64,000 nucleotides of DNA, taken from contig NZ_SZNM01000004.1 in the NCBI RefSeq assembly GCF_005870085.1, positions 248,001 through 312,000 of the forward strand, given 5' to 3'. Under the pieces are notes generated by a model. The model was not told where the DNA came from. It was given only the letters and a program-made list of their open reading frames with translations, and searched no databases. A program made the position numbers and the translations under genes. Numbering within the stretch: position 1 is the first letter of the stretch; every line of letters begins with the position of its first letter. Below are positions 8,629-16,899 of this stretch, piece after piece. The DNA is from Aquibacillus sediminis (lineage in GTDB: Bacteria > Bacillota > Bacilli > Bacillales > Amphibacillaceae).

Positions 8629-9075
8629 ATGAGACATCATAAACCCTATGGAATGCATTGTGGATGCCCAAAACCGATGGATACAGTTGTGTATCCAACC
8701 AAATATAATGAAGTTCACACATGTAGTGAAAACGAAGTGAAACACGTACACCCTTCGCATACCAATGTGGTAAACCATCATTTAACGAAGAACACACATG
8801 TATATCCACACTCCACTTCTTATGATAGTACGTTTGAAAGCGTCGATGTATATGGTGGTTCTTATCAAGTCCCAAGACCACCAAGACCAAATGTCGGTGC
8901 AGGTCCAATGCCAGGGCCAGGGGTATCACCACAAGCTGGACCAATGCCAGGACCAGGGGTACCACCGCAAGCTGGACCAATGCCAGGGCCAGGTGCTCCT
9001 ATGCCACCGATGGGACCAAATGTAGCTCCAGGTTCTCCGAACGTTCCAGGTGGATTTAGAGGACCAAAGAAATAA
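8629..9075 (+). CDS. cotD: Spore coat protein CotD with Pro/Gly-rich tail
   Basis: Inner spore-coat protein. The N-terminal ~75 residues match the CotD family: a Cys/His-rich start followed by HVHPSHTNVVNHH and TKNTHVYPHSTS. The C-terminal half is not part of standard CotD (75 aa): after PRPPRP it has three 12-residue repeats of the form AGPMPGPGvsPQ, encoded by 36-bp tandem DNA repeats (8899-9006). Start: AAAGGAGAT lies 12 nt before the ATG at 8629, so the longer frame from 8596 is unlikely. A terminator follows. Confidence 0.85.
   Translation: MRHHKPYGMHCGCPKPMDTVVYPTKYNEVHTCSENEVKHVHPSHTNVVNHHLTKNTHVYPHSTSYDSTFESVDVYGGSYQVPRPPRPNVGAGPMPGPGVSPQAGPMPGPGVPPQAGPMPGPGAPMPPMGPNVAPGSPNVPGGFRGPKK
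8899..9006 (+). repeat. Three 36-bp tandem repeats inside cotD
   Basis: Three in-frame 36-bp units encode AGPMPGPGVSPQ, AGPMPGPGVPPQ and AGPMPGPGAPMP. The first two differ at few positions and the third diverges at its end. Such arrays expand and contract by slippage. Confidence 0.9.
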
Positions 9076-9086
9076 CAATGCATCAA

Positions 9087-9119
9087 GAAGAGCTGGTCTT
9101 ATTCCAGCTCTTCCTTTTA
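9087..9119 (+). terminator. Terminator of cotD
   Basis: Stem GAAGAGCTGG/CCAGCTCTTC (9087-9096 with 9104-9113), 7-nt loop, followed by CTTTTAT. Confidence 0.85.
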
Positions 9120-9215
9120 TGATCAATCAATATCATTGCGTACATAATTTAGGACTCTTTTCTAAAAAATTGATATAGTTTATGAAAGAAGGGTAATTTC
9201 TAAAGGGGAATCATA

Positions 9216-9782
9216 ATGAAAATCCTTACCGTAACAGGATATAAACCAATGGAACTGAATATATTTAAACCAAACGATAAAAAAATTGCGATTATAAAAG
9301 AAGCCATTAAAAACAGATTAATATCGTATATAGAGGAGGGATTAGAATGGGTATTAGTATCAGGCCAAATGGGGGTCGAATTATGGACGGGTGAAGTTAT
9401 CTTAGATTTAAAAGAAGAATATGATATTAAATTAGGTATAATTCCACCGTTTGAAAATCATGACCAAAGATGGCCTGAACATTATCAAGCAATATCCCAA
9501 GAATTATCAATGCTTGCAGATTTTCATCAACCCCTCTATCGTGATGAATACAAGGGGCCTTATCAATTTAAAGCAAGGGACAAGTGGTTAATTGAAAAAA
9601 GTGAAGCATGTTTAGTACTTCTTGACGAAGAATACCCTGGAAGTACCAGATTCTTTTTACAAGAAGCAAAAAAAGCAGTAGAACGAAATACATATGCCAG
9701 CTATACACTTACACCGTTTGATTTAGAGGAAACGGTACAGGAATTAATGGAGCAGGATCCCAATTATTGGAACAATGATTGA
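9216..9782 (+). CDS. ypsA: YpsA, SLOG-superfamily protein (DUF1273)
   Basis: A 188-residue Rossmann-like protein of the SLOG group. VTGYKPMEL at the N-terminus, LVSGQMGVELW (likely nucleotide-ligand loop) and KARDKWLIEKSEACLVLLDEE match YpsA. B. subtilis and S. aureus YpsA affect cell division, and the gene sits immediately before gpsB in Firmicutes, as here (62-nt gap). The ligand is not established. RBS AAAGGGG precedes the ATG. Confidence 0.92.
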   Translation: MKILTVTGYKPMELNIFKPNDKKIAIIKEAIKNRLISYIEEGLEWVLVSGQMGVELWTGEVILDLKEEYDIKLGIIPPFENHDQRWPEHYQAISQELSMLADFHQPLYRDEYKGPYQFKARDKWLIEKSEACLVLLDEEYPGSTRFFLQEAKKAVERNTYASYTLTPFDLEETVQELMEQDPNYWNND

Positions 9783-9844
9783 CATTTGAGCTTTAATTTG
9801 AAAAAATAAAGATTAAGTTGTGTGAGATATGAGGTGAATAAAAA

Positions 9845-10144
9845 ATGTATCTAGATCGCATTCAATTAAATAGTAAAGATATATTAGAGAAAAACTTTAA
9901 GACGGCAATGCGTGGTTACAACCAAGAACAAGTAGATGAATTTTTAGATATTGTCATTCAGGATTATGAAAACTTTTATCATGAAATCGAGAGGTTAAAA
10001 CAAGAAAATGATCGATTAAAGAAAAACACAGATCAGCCAAAAACAAGGTCTACTACTGGTAGTCATCAAGTAAATTATGATATTCTTAAGCGGCTATCTA
10101 ATTTAGAAAAAGCTGTATTCGGTAAAAAAGTGGTTGATTCTTAA
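9845..10144 (+). CDS. gpsB: Cell division regulator GpsB
   Basis: A 99-residue DivIVA-family protein that moves PBP1 between septum and side wall and couples division with wall growth. The N-terminal lipid-binding domain is clear (TAMRGYNQEQVDEFLD), followed by a coiled coil (HEIERLKQENDRLKK) and a short C-terminal trimerisation helix. RBS GAGGTG, 8-nt spacing. Located between ypsA and rnpB as in B. subtilis. Its partner PonA is encoded 4.5 kb away. Confidence 0.96.
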   Translation: MYLDRIQLNSKDILEKNFKTAMRGYNQEQVDEFLDIVIQDYENFYHEIERLKQENDRLKKNTDQPKTRSTTGSHQVNYDILKRLSNLEKAVFGKKVVDS

Positions 10145-10195
10145 TTCCTTAAATTACCAGTGATTTTTCTTGGAATCTATGCTAAACTGTTTTTA

Positions 10196-10224
10196 TTGAC
10201 GAAATAACAATTTAACATTAAAAT
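10196..10224 (+). promoter_or_regulatory. Sigma-A promoter of rnpB
   Basis: TTGACG (10196-10201), 17-nt spacer, TAAAAT (10219-10224). The predicted start around 10231-10232 coincides with the 5' end of the folded RNase P RNA. Confidence 0.75.
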
Positions 10225-10231
10225 GATTAAC

Positions 10232-10638
10232 GCGAATGAATGTTTGAGTAATCGCTGCACGCTTCTTTAGCGTGTAGAGGAAAGTCCATGCTCACACAGG
10301 CTGAGATGCTTGTAGTGTTCGTGCTTGACGAAATCATAAGTCAAGGTAACCATGATTGGTTAACGGCAGGGAAAATACCTAAGTCTCTTATGAGGTATGG
10401 TATGAATACCTTGAAAGTGCCACAGTGACGGAGTCAGGAAGGAAACTTCTTGAGTGGAACGAGGTAAACCCCACGAGTGAGCAACCCAAATATTGGTAGG
10501 GGCATCCTTGATTAGGGAATTCAACCGAAAAAGGGACAAGCAACTAGCTTGTAGACAGATGATTACTACTGGCGTACGAGGCTGACCACCGTTTGTAGTA
10601 CAAAAGTACAGAACATGGCTTACAAAACATTCATTTGG
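10232..10638 (+). ncRNA. rnpB: RNase P RNA, Bacillus (B) type
   Basis: Catalytic RNA of RNase P, which matures tRNA 5' ends. Hallmarks are present: GTAATCGCTGCA near the 5' end, GAGGAAAGTCCATGCTC (P4 strand and conserved region I), GAAAGTGCCACAGTGACG, GGTAAACCCC, and the 3' P4 strand ACATGGCTTA. The ends pair (GAATGAATGTTT with AAACATTCATT) to form P1. Compared by eye with B. subtilis rnpB, conserved blocks come in the same order. Exact ends are approximate to a few bases. Confidence 0.97.
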
Positions 10639-10660
10639 TCCTTATTTCGATAAAACAGTA

Positions 10661-10700
10661 CCCTTTCTAAAGTCAGTTTAGCTTTGGAAAGGGTTTTTTT
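10661..10700 (+). terminator. Terminator of rnpB
   Basis: 12-bp stem (10661-10672 with 10682-10693, one G-U pair), 9-nt loop, seven T residues. Confidence 0.9.
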
Positions 10701-10785
10701 ATGTTGTAAAGAATGGGATAATAGACAAAGGATAGCATAGTAATATAGACTTTTGTACGGTCAATACATATAAAGGAGTGCCGTT

Positions 10786-11919
10786 ATGAATCAAGAGGTA
10801 ACATTAATCGCAACTGCAGCAATGGGATTGGAATCAGTTGTAGCACAAGAAGTAAAAGCATTAGGATATACCGATCTAAAGGTAGAAAATGGTCGAGTTC
10901 AATTTAATGCAGAAGTATCTGCAATACCTAGATGTAATTTATGGTTAAGAACTGCAGATCGAGTAAAAGTTTTAGTAGGGCAATTCGAAGCGAAGAGCTT
11001 TGATGAGTTATTTGAAAAAACGAAAGCATTACCATGGGAAAGCTTCATTGAAGAAGATGGGGAGTTCCCTGTTATTGGGAAGTCCGTCAAATCGAAGCTT
11101 TATAGTGTGCCCGACTGCCAAAAGATCGTCAAAAAAGCGGTTGTAGAACGATTGAAACGTAAATATGGAATTGCTTCATGGTTAAAGGAGTCTGGTGCAT
11201 TTTATCGCATTGAAGTATCCTTACTTAAAGATGTTGCAATGTTAACCATTGACACCTCAGGAAGTGGCCTACATAAACGGGGATACCGTGTTGGTCAAGG
11301 GGAAGCGCCACTAAAAGAAACGTTGGCTGCTGCGCTTATCCAACTAACCAATTGGAAAGCCGATTTTCCATTCGTTGACCCATTCTGTGGTTCTGGAACT
11401 ATTCCAATTGAAGCTGCATTGATTGGTCAAAATATCGCTCCTGGCTTTAATCGTGAATTTGCTTCTGAAGGTTGGTCCCTTGTTGGAAACAAAAACTGGG
11501 AGAAAGCACTTGAAGAAGCGGAGGACCTTGCTAACTATGACCAACCGTTAACCATTGTTGGATCTGATATTGATCACAAAATGGTTGAAATTGCCAAAGA
11601 CAATGCAATTGAGGCAGGACTAGGGGATTTGGTTATTTGGAAACAAATGCAAGTAAAAGATATTAGCCCAAAACAAGAAAATGGCTATTTAATTGGAAAC
11701 CCTCCTTATGGGGAACGACTAGGAGACAAACCAGAAGTAGAAAAAATGTATCAAGATCTAGGGATAGCAATGAAGCAACATCCATCTTGGAGTGTCTACA
11801 TTTTAACTTCGAATGAGAAATTCGAAAGCTTGTATGGTAAACAAGCAACAAAAAAACGAAAACTATTTAATGGATTTATAAAAACAGACTACTACCAATA
11901 TTTTGGGAAGCATAGCTAA
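10786..11919 (+). CDS. ypsC: THUMP-domain RNA methyltransferase (RlmL/YpsC family)
   Basis: Predicted S-adenosylmethionine-dependent N2-guanine methyltransferase for 23S rRNA. The N-terminal ~160 residues form ferredoxin-like and THUMP RNA-binding domains; the C-terminal half is a Rossmann methyltransferase with FVDPFCGSGTIPIEAA (SAM loop) and the catalytic NPPYGERLG motif from about residue 305. Length 377 aa is normal for YpsC. It follows rnpB as in B. subtilis. RBS AAAGGAGTG. The exact target nucleotide in this organism is inferred from family only. Confidence 0.92.
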   Translation: MNQEVTLIATAAMGLESVVAQEVKALGYTDLKVENGRVQFNAEVSAIPRCNLWLRTADRVKVLVGQFEAKSFDELFEKTKALPWESFIEEDGEFPVIGKSVKSKLYSVPDCQKIVKKAVVERLKRKYGIASWLKESGAFYRIEVSLLKDVAMLTIDTSGSGLHKRGYRVGQGEAPLKETLAAALIQLTNWKADFPFVDPFCGSGTIPIEAALIGQNIAPGFNREFASEGWSLVGNKNWEKALEEAEDLANYDQPLTIVGSDIDHKMVEIAKDNAIEAGLGDLVIWKQMQVKDISPKQENGYLIGNPPYGERLGDKPEVEKMYQDLGIAMKQHPSWSVYILTSNEKFESLYGKQATKKRKLFNGFIKTDYYQYFGKHS

Positions 11920-11934
11920 AAGGAGATGGAGAGA

Positions 11935-13434
11935 TTGGCTACAGTAAAACAATTAGAAACGGGGTTTTTGGAACTACTCAAAGAACAAAGCGCCTACCAA
12001 GAATCCTTAACCCTAATTCAATGGGACTTGCGCACCAAAATACCAAAAAAAGCGGTGGAACAACGATCTGAAGTAGTCGGATTTTTATCGCAAAAGTTAC
12101 ATAACTTGTCCACTTCTGATCAGATGAAACAGTACATTGATGGATTGAAGGGAAAGACAGAGGATCCAATCATTCAAAAAGCGGTGGAAGAATGTGAAGA
12201 GGAATATAATCGGAACCGAAAAATCCCTGAAGAGGAATATAAAGAGTTTATTATGATCCAATCAAAATCGGAATCAGTTTGGGAAGAAGCGCGTGAAAAA
12301 GGAGACTTCTCGCTCCTACAACCTTATTTAGAAAAACTGGTAGCCTATAACAAAAAGTTTGCAGATTATTGGGGATATGAAAACAACCGTTATGATGCAT
12401 TGCTACATATGTATGAGCCTGGAGTAACAACAGAAATATTAGATAATGAATTTGCACAGCTAAGAACGTCGTTAAGTCAATTAGTAGAAAAAATTAATCA
12501 AGCAACAAATAAACCTGATCCTTCTTTGTTGCAACAGCCCTTTCCTAAGCAAGATCAACAACAATTTAGTTTACAGATCTTGAATCGAATGGGGTATGAC
12601 TTTGATGCAGGAAGACTTGATGATACAATCCATCCATTTGCAATTGCCTTAAATGCAAATGATGTACGAGTGACAACAAGATATGATGAAGAAGATTTCC
12701 GTATGGCTGTTTTTGGCACGATTCATGAAGGTGGTCATGCACTCTATGAGCAGAACATTAGCCCAAAACTTGCGCAAACACCACTTGCAACTGGAACATC
12801 GATGGGTATACATGAGTCCCAATCGTTATTCTGGGAAAACTTTATTGCCAGAAGTGAAGCGTTCTGGCAAAATCATTATGATTTATTTAGAAATTATGCA
12901 CCAAAACAGTTTGAAAATGTAGCTTTTTCTGATTTTTATCGAGCAATTAATGAAGTGAAACCTTCGTTTATTCGAATTGAAGCAGATGAGTTAACCTATT
13001 CACTTCACATTATGATTCGCTACGAGTTAGAGAAAGCTTTAATTAATGATGAGATTGAAGTAAAAGATTTGCCGAAGTTATGGAATCAGAAAATGGAAGA
13101 ATATTTAGGAATTACACCACCTTCTGATAAAGAGGGCGTGTTACAAGACATCCATTGGTCTGGTGGAGACTTTGGTTACTTCCCATCTTACGCATTAGGA
13201 TATATGTATGCAGCTCAATTTTACCATAAACTATCCACTGAATTAGACATTGATAAACTAATTCAAAATGGGGAGTTCAGCCCAATTAAAGATTGGTTAA
13301 CCGACCATATTCACCAATACGGAAAAATGAAAAAACCTTTACAAATTATTAAAGATGTTACAAATGAAGAATTAAATCCGCAATATCTGGTAAATTATTT
13401 AACAGATAAATATCAAGGAATTTATCAATTTTAA
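11935..13434 (+). CDS. ypwA: M32 family metallocarboxypeptidase
   Basis: Zinc-dependent carboxypeptidase of the Taq/YpwA family that removes C-terminal residues with broad specificity; cytoplasmic. The zinc motif HEGGH is at about residue 264, followed by HESQS and the conserved IRIEADELTYS and GYFPSYALGY blocks. Length 499 aa fits the family. Start choice: an ATG at 11926 touches the AGGAG ribosome site with no spacing, while the in-frame TTG at 11935 has 9-nt spacing, so TTG is preferred. The gene starts 15 nt after ypsC ends and may share its transcript. Confidence 0.93.
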   Translation: MATVKQLETGFLELLKEQSAYQESLTLIQWDLRTKIPKKAVEQRSEVVGFLSQKLHNLSTSDQMKQYIDGLKGKTEDPIIQKAVEECEEEYNRNRKIPEEEYKEFIMIQSKSESVWEEAREKGDFSLLQPYLEKLVAYNKKFADYWGYENNRYDALLHMYEPGVTTEILDNEFAQLRTSLSQLVEKINQATNKPDPSLLQQPFPKQDQQQFSLQILNRMGYDFDAGRLDDTIHPFAIALNANDVRVTTRYDEEDFRMAVFGTIHEGGHALYEQNISPKLAQTPLATGTSMGIHESQSLFWENFIARSEAFWQNHYDLFRNYAPKQFENVAFSDFYRAINEVKPSFIRIEADELTYSLHIMIRYELEKALINDEIEVKDLPKLWNQKMEEYLGITPPSDKEGVLQDIHWSGGDFGYFPSYALGYMYAAQFYHKLSTELDIDKLIQNGEFSPIKDWLTDHIHQYGKMKKPLQIIKDVTNEELNPQYLVNYLTDKYQGIYQF

Positions 13435-13458
13435 AACATAGTTTAGCTCTATCTAGAT

Positions 13459-13500
13459 CGAAAGGCAGCAAGTACATGTTACTTGCTGCCTTTCGTGGTT
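13459..13500 (+). terminator. Terminator of ypwA
   Basis: Perfect 16-bp stem (13459-13474 with 13480-13495), 5-nt loop; weak T-tract (TGGTTT). Confidence 0.75.
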
Positions 13501-13706
13501 TCAGTTGTTAAAAAAGTAAATTAACAGGTGAAAATCCCTTAAATATCCTCATTTTACCATGAATTAAGAGGTTGGACACACTTTCTCCATACATATCAAG
13601 ATTTTCACCGCAAAGCTATCTTAATTAAAATATAATAATTTTCTCGTAACCAAATGTATGTACAAACCATATCGGAGGCAGACTAATAAAAAAAGTGGTG
13701 TTGCAT

Positions 13707-14795
13707 ATGGCGTGTATTTGTTCGATTGGCACAAGTCTACCGGAATATCAAAAAACACAAGATGAAGTGAAACAATTAGTAGAAACCATTTTTCCGAGAC
13801 CTACAAGAGAAAAACAACGATTACTGCAAGTTTTTGATCATGCGAATATATCGAAGCGACAATTTGTTGTTCCTGAACAATGGTTTACAGAAGATCATTC
13901 GTTCGCTGAGAGAAATAAGATCTATCAACACGAAGCAATTAAACATAGTATCAAAGCAATGGACCACTGTCTAACGAATGAATACTTTGTAGAAGAACCA
14001 ATTACTTACGAGGCGATTGATGCGATCTTTTTTATATCAAGTACAGGACTTGCAACTCCGTCGATTGACGCCTACTTAATGAATGAGCGTCATTTTCGTG
14101 AGGATGTTGTCCGGATACCGATATGGGGGTTGGGTTGTGCCGGGGGTGTAAGTGCGATGGCACGTGCACATGATTGGTTACAAGCAAATCCTACAAAAAC
14201 GGCATTAATTGTAAGCGTTGAACTGTGTAGTTTAACATTTCAAAAAAATGACACAAGCAAAAGTAATTTTGTTGGGACAGCTTTATTTGGAGATGGAATT
14301 GCCGCCATGTTAGTTGCTGGAAGTGAATCGAGTAATCGAAAATATATAAAAGGACCCTCACCACAAATAACGAAGACTAGTTCCCACTTACAGAAAAATA
14401 CCCTTGATGTAATGGGATGGGATATCGCCAACACTGGGTTTGAAGTCATTTTCGCTAAAAGTATACCAAAATTAGTCGAAACTTTATGGAAACAACATGT
14501 AACACAGTTTTTACGTACTACAGACATACAGTTAGATGAATTACAATTTTTCATTGCCCACCCTGGGGGAACAAAAGTGTTACAAGCAATGGAAGACGCT
14601 TTAAATAAATCAAAGGATACATTTCGGTTTTCTTATCAAGTGTTAAACGATCATGGAAATATGTCGTCAGTAACGGTTTTCCATGTATTAAAAAGGGTAA
14701 TGGAACAACGAATCCAGCCAGGGGTACAGACAATCGTATCAGCACTCGGACCTGGATTTAGTTCAGAACTATTAAGTTTGGAGTGGTCGGATTGA
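13707..14795 (+). CDS. bpsA: Type III polyketide synthase BpsA
   Basis: Chalcone-synthase-like enzyme. B. subtilis BpsA condenses long-chain acyl-CoA with malonyl-CoA into alkylpyrones. The Cys-His-Asn triad is complete: Cys144 (GLGCAGGVSA), His285 (AHPGGTKVL) and Asn318 (DHGNMSS), counted from the ATG at 13707. The family GPGFSSE motif lies near the end. The ATG at 13707 matches the family N-terminus (MAxxxSIGTSLP) but has no good ribosome site; GGAGG at 13674 lies 16 nt before a GTG at 13695, so the start is uncertain. The next gene overlaps it. Confidence 0.93.
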   Translation: MACICSIGTSLPEYQKTQDEVKQLVETIFPRPTREKQRLLQVFDHANISKRQFVVPEQWFTEDHSFAERNKIYQHEAIKHSIKAMDHCLTNEYFVEEPITYEAIDAIFFISSTGLATPSIDAYLMNERHFREDVVRIPIWGLGCAGGVSAMARAHDWLQANPTKTALIVSVELCSLTFQKNDTSKSNFVGTALFGDGIAAMLVAGSESSNRKYIKGPSPQITKTSSHLQKNTLDVMGWDIANTGFEVIFAKSIPKLVETLWKQHVTQFLRTTDIQLDELQFFIAHPGGTKVLQAMEDALNKSKDTFRFSYQVLNDHGNMSSVTVFHVLKRVMEQRIQPGVQTIVSALGPGFSSELLSLEWSD

Positions 14796-15301
14796 GCGGA
14801 TGGCTTTGGTATCTGTTTGCATTTCTTGTTTTGCAACGATTGATTGAATTAGTCATAGCCAAAAGAAATGAGCAATGGATGTACCAGAAAGGGGCATATG
14901 AAGTGGGGAAAGATCATTATAAATGGTTTATTTTAGTTCATAGTTTGTTCTTTTTGGCCTTATTAGTGGAAGGGGATTTTCAACAGTCATTTTCGCCAGT
15001 ACTATTTGGGCTGTTTTTGGTCACACAATTGCTACGTATTTGGTGTCTTGTCTCTTTAGGGAAGTTTTGGAATACGAAAATTATTATCTTACCAGGAGCG
15101 CGCTTAGTCGAGAAGGGGCCATATCGATTCATGAAGCACCCAAATTATGTCGTGGTAGCTATTGAATTATTCATCATTCCAATCATGTTTCATGCCTATG
15201 TTTTAGCAATTATCTTTCCACTATTACATCTGATCCTACTTACAAAAAGAATTCCAGTAGAAAATAAAGTCCTTATACAATGTAGTCACAAAAAGTCATA
15301 G
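14792..15301 (+). CDS. bpsB: Alkylpyrone O-methyltransferase BpsB (YpbQ)
   Basis: Integral-membrane methyltransferase of the isoprenylcysteine carboxyl methyltransferase family; B. subtilis BpsB methylates the alkylpyrones made by BpsA. About four hydrophobic segments and the ICMT signature GPYRFMKHPNYV are visible, with LIELVIAKRNE near the start. The TTG at 14792 overlaps the bpsA stop codon and has GGAG 8 nt upstream; a GTG at 14783 is the alternative. The overlap indicates translational coupling of the pair. Confidence 0.9.
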   Translation: MSGWLWYLFAFLVLQRLIELVIAKRNEQWMYQKGAYEVGKDHYKWFILVHSLFFLALLVEGDFQQSFSPVLFGLFLVTQLLRIWCLVSLGKFWNTKIIILPGARLVEKGPYRFMKHPNYVVVAIELFIIPIMFHAYVLAIIFPLLHLILLTKRIPVENKVLIQCSHKKS

Positions 15302-15526
15302 ACAATCGGATCATTCTTAAATTATACTAACCTTATCAACTTTAATTGCGTGTTAAAAAAGAAGGATAATATGGATAGAGAAGTTTTAGGCAATGTAGAC
15401 CCTTAGGATCTTAACGATGTTTTAACATTCGTAAGGACAGGAACATCAAACCCAACTTAAAACACCGATCTGTCATTTTATCAGGCTTTTTTGACATCAA
15501 CTTTTAGATTTTTAGGTGGCATCCTT

Positions 15527-15805
15527 ATGAACAATACATATAAGTTAGCACATTATTTAGAAGATTTATGGTCAAAGGGCTTTAAACTAAAAGATGAAGA
15601 AGTACGTTTTATTTATTTTGGAAAAAATTATACAAATGCACATGATTGGAAAATTATTTTAGCAATCAATGTAACGATTTCCCTGCAATTTGATTTTGAT
15701 CGGAGCTTTTTTTTAAGCCTGTTAGAACTCTTCGATGAAAATAATATTCAAACAGAGCAAGAAGCATTTAAGTTTTTAAAACAACTTGGTTTTGTGATTG
15801 ATTAA
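15527..15805 (+). CDS. Small DUF6123-like protein
   Basis: A 92-residue soluble protein with LEDLWSKGFKLKDEEVRFIYFGKNYTN near the N-terminus and FKFLKQLGF near the end. This pattern resembles the DUF6123 family of Bacillaceae; function unknown. The open frame reaches 15491, but the ATG at 15527 has TAGGTGG about 7 nt upstream. It converges with the RNase H-like gene, overlapping it by 4 nt. Confidence 0.7.
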   Translation: MNNTYKLAHYLEDLWSKGFKLKDEEVRFIYFGKNYTNAHDWKIILAINVTISLQFDFDRSFFLSLLELFDENNIQTEQEAFKFLKQLGFVID

Positions 15806-16194
15806 TCTTGGATATGGATTGCTTTTCTCGAAAGACGATCAGCATTTTTATTTTGCTTCTCTGGGATCCATTTAATAAAGCAGTAAGGGAAGCTTTGTAT
15901 CCCTTTCTGTATTTCTGCTAATAGTGGCTTAAATGTTGGATTTTTTGTGAATTCTTTTTCAATTGTGTCGACCACTAATTTAGAATCAGAACGAAGTGAA
16001 ATGATTTCGTTAGGGAACTGTTGCTTGCAAATTTGTAGTGCCTTAATAACAGCATGGAATTCTGCTTCATGGTTTGACAAATACCCTAAATGATACAAAA
16101 ATTCCATCTGTTCATTACCGTTTTTGATATAAATACCAGCACCACTTAGGCCTGGGTCACCACTAGCCGCTCCATCTGTATAGACTTCAATCAT
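15802..16194 (-). CDS. RNase HI-like protein
   Basis: A 130-residue RNase H fold protein that would cleave the RNA strand of RNA-DNA hybrids. The acidic residues are present in order: Asp in YTDGAASGDPG, Glu in NHEAEFHAV, Asp in LRSDSKLVV and Asp in KNADRLSR. It is similar in size to B. subtilis YpeP/YpdQ; some of these lack measurable activity, so activity here is inferred. A TTG at 16200 is in frame, but AGAGG spacing favours the ATG at 16194. Confidence 0.88.
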   Translation of the reverse strand: MIEVYTDGAASGDPGLSGAGIYIKNGNEQMEFLYHLGYLSNHEAEFHAVIKALQICKQQFPNEIISLRSDSKLVVDTIEKEFTKNPTFKPLLAEIQKGIQSFPYCFIKWIPEKQNKNADRLSRKAIHIQD

Positions 16195-16257
16195 ATGCAA
16201 ACCTCTTTCATGCTAAAGTTGTGACTCTTGTGTTTGATCTAACACTTATTGTAAACA

Positions 16258-16291
16258 AAAAAGTGATGATCATAAGTGATCACCACTTTTT
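16258..16291 (-). terminator. Terminator of the cold-shock gene
   Basis: 15-bp stem (16258-16272 with 16277-16291, one mismatch), TAAG loop. Read on the minus strand it ends in a run of T residues, just after the csp stop codon. Confidence 0.85.
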
Positions 16292-16301
16292 AAAAACCAA
16301 T

Positions 16302-16502
16302 TTATTGTTTAACTACGTTAGCTGCTTGTGGTCCGCGTTCACCTTCAACAATTTCAAAAGTAACTTGTTGACCTTCTTCTAGAGATTTGAAACCTTCTTC
16401 TTGAATAGCTGAGAAGTGTACGAATACATCGTTTCCTTCCTCAAGTTGGATGAAACCATAACCTTTTTCAGCGTTAAACCATTTTACTACTCCGTTTTGC
16501 AT
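16302..16502 (-). CDS. csp: Cold-shock protein (CspB/CspD type)
   Basis: A 66-residue OB-fold RNA chaperone. Both nucleic-acid motifs are present: RNP1-like KGYGFIQ and RNP2-like VFVHFSAI; it starts [14 protein letters not shown]. The open frame runs to 16586, but the strong AGGAGG before the ATG at 16502 fixes the start. A sigma-A promoter at 16677-16705 implies a leader of roughly 165 nt, as seen for cold-regulated csp mRNAs that fold differently with temperature. Confidence 0.96.
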   Translation of the reverse strand: MQNGVVKWFNAEKGYGFIQLEEGNDVFVHFSAIQEEGFKSLEEGQQVTFEIVEGERGPQAANVVKQ

Positions 16503-16676
16503 GTTAAATATCCTCCTAAAAACTTTCACGTAAAACGTGGTAATACAAACAAGATGATCGATCGAGCTAAATAAAAAAGTAGCCACAGTTAGAAGCGCTG
16601 GATTCTAATTCCATTGCACTTCTATCTGAAGCTACCTGTACTTAAATGAATCCATACATCTTCTTTGCTTGATTCA

Positions 16677-16705
16677 AATATAGCTTATTTTACCAGTTGA
16701 GTCAA
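16677..16705 (-). promoter_or_regulatory. Sigma-A promoter of csp
   Basis: On the minus strand TTGACT (16700-16705), 17-nt spacer and TATATT (16677-16682). Transcription should start near 16670, about 165 nt upstream of the csp start codon. Confidence 0.7.
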
Positions 16706-16772
16706 TACATAGAATGCAACGAATTTTAAAAAAATAAATACAATAGGTGAGTGCTTTTTCATCCTAGATAAG

Positions 16773-16825
16773 CTTAAGACAATCCTCGACATATAGCTTT
16801 TTACCACAAAGAGAATTGTCTTAAG
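16773..16825. repeat. Inverted repeat between csp and the NlpC/P60 gene
   Basis: CTTAAGACAAT (16773-16783) and ATTGTCTTAAG (16815-16825) are perfect inverted copies with a 31-nt spacer. It lies downstream of the hydrolase gene, so it may end that transcript, though there is no clear T-run. Confidence 0.5.
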
Positions 16826-16899
16826 ATCTCTAGTGAGTAAGGCCTAGATCTAGACTTCAAAGATATAGAAATTCAAACATAAGCTTTTACCAAAGTAAC

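Noticed and set aside
8899-9006. CRISPR-like regular repeats
   Set aside because: The 36-bp repeats are contiguous, in frame and encode a Pro/Gly tail; there are no spacers or cas genes.
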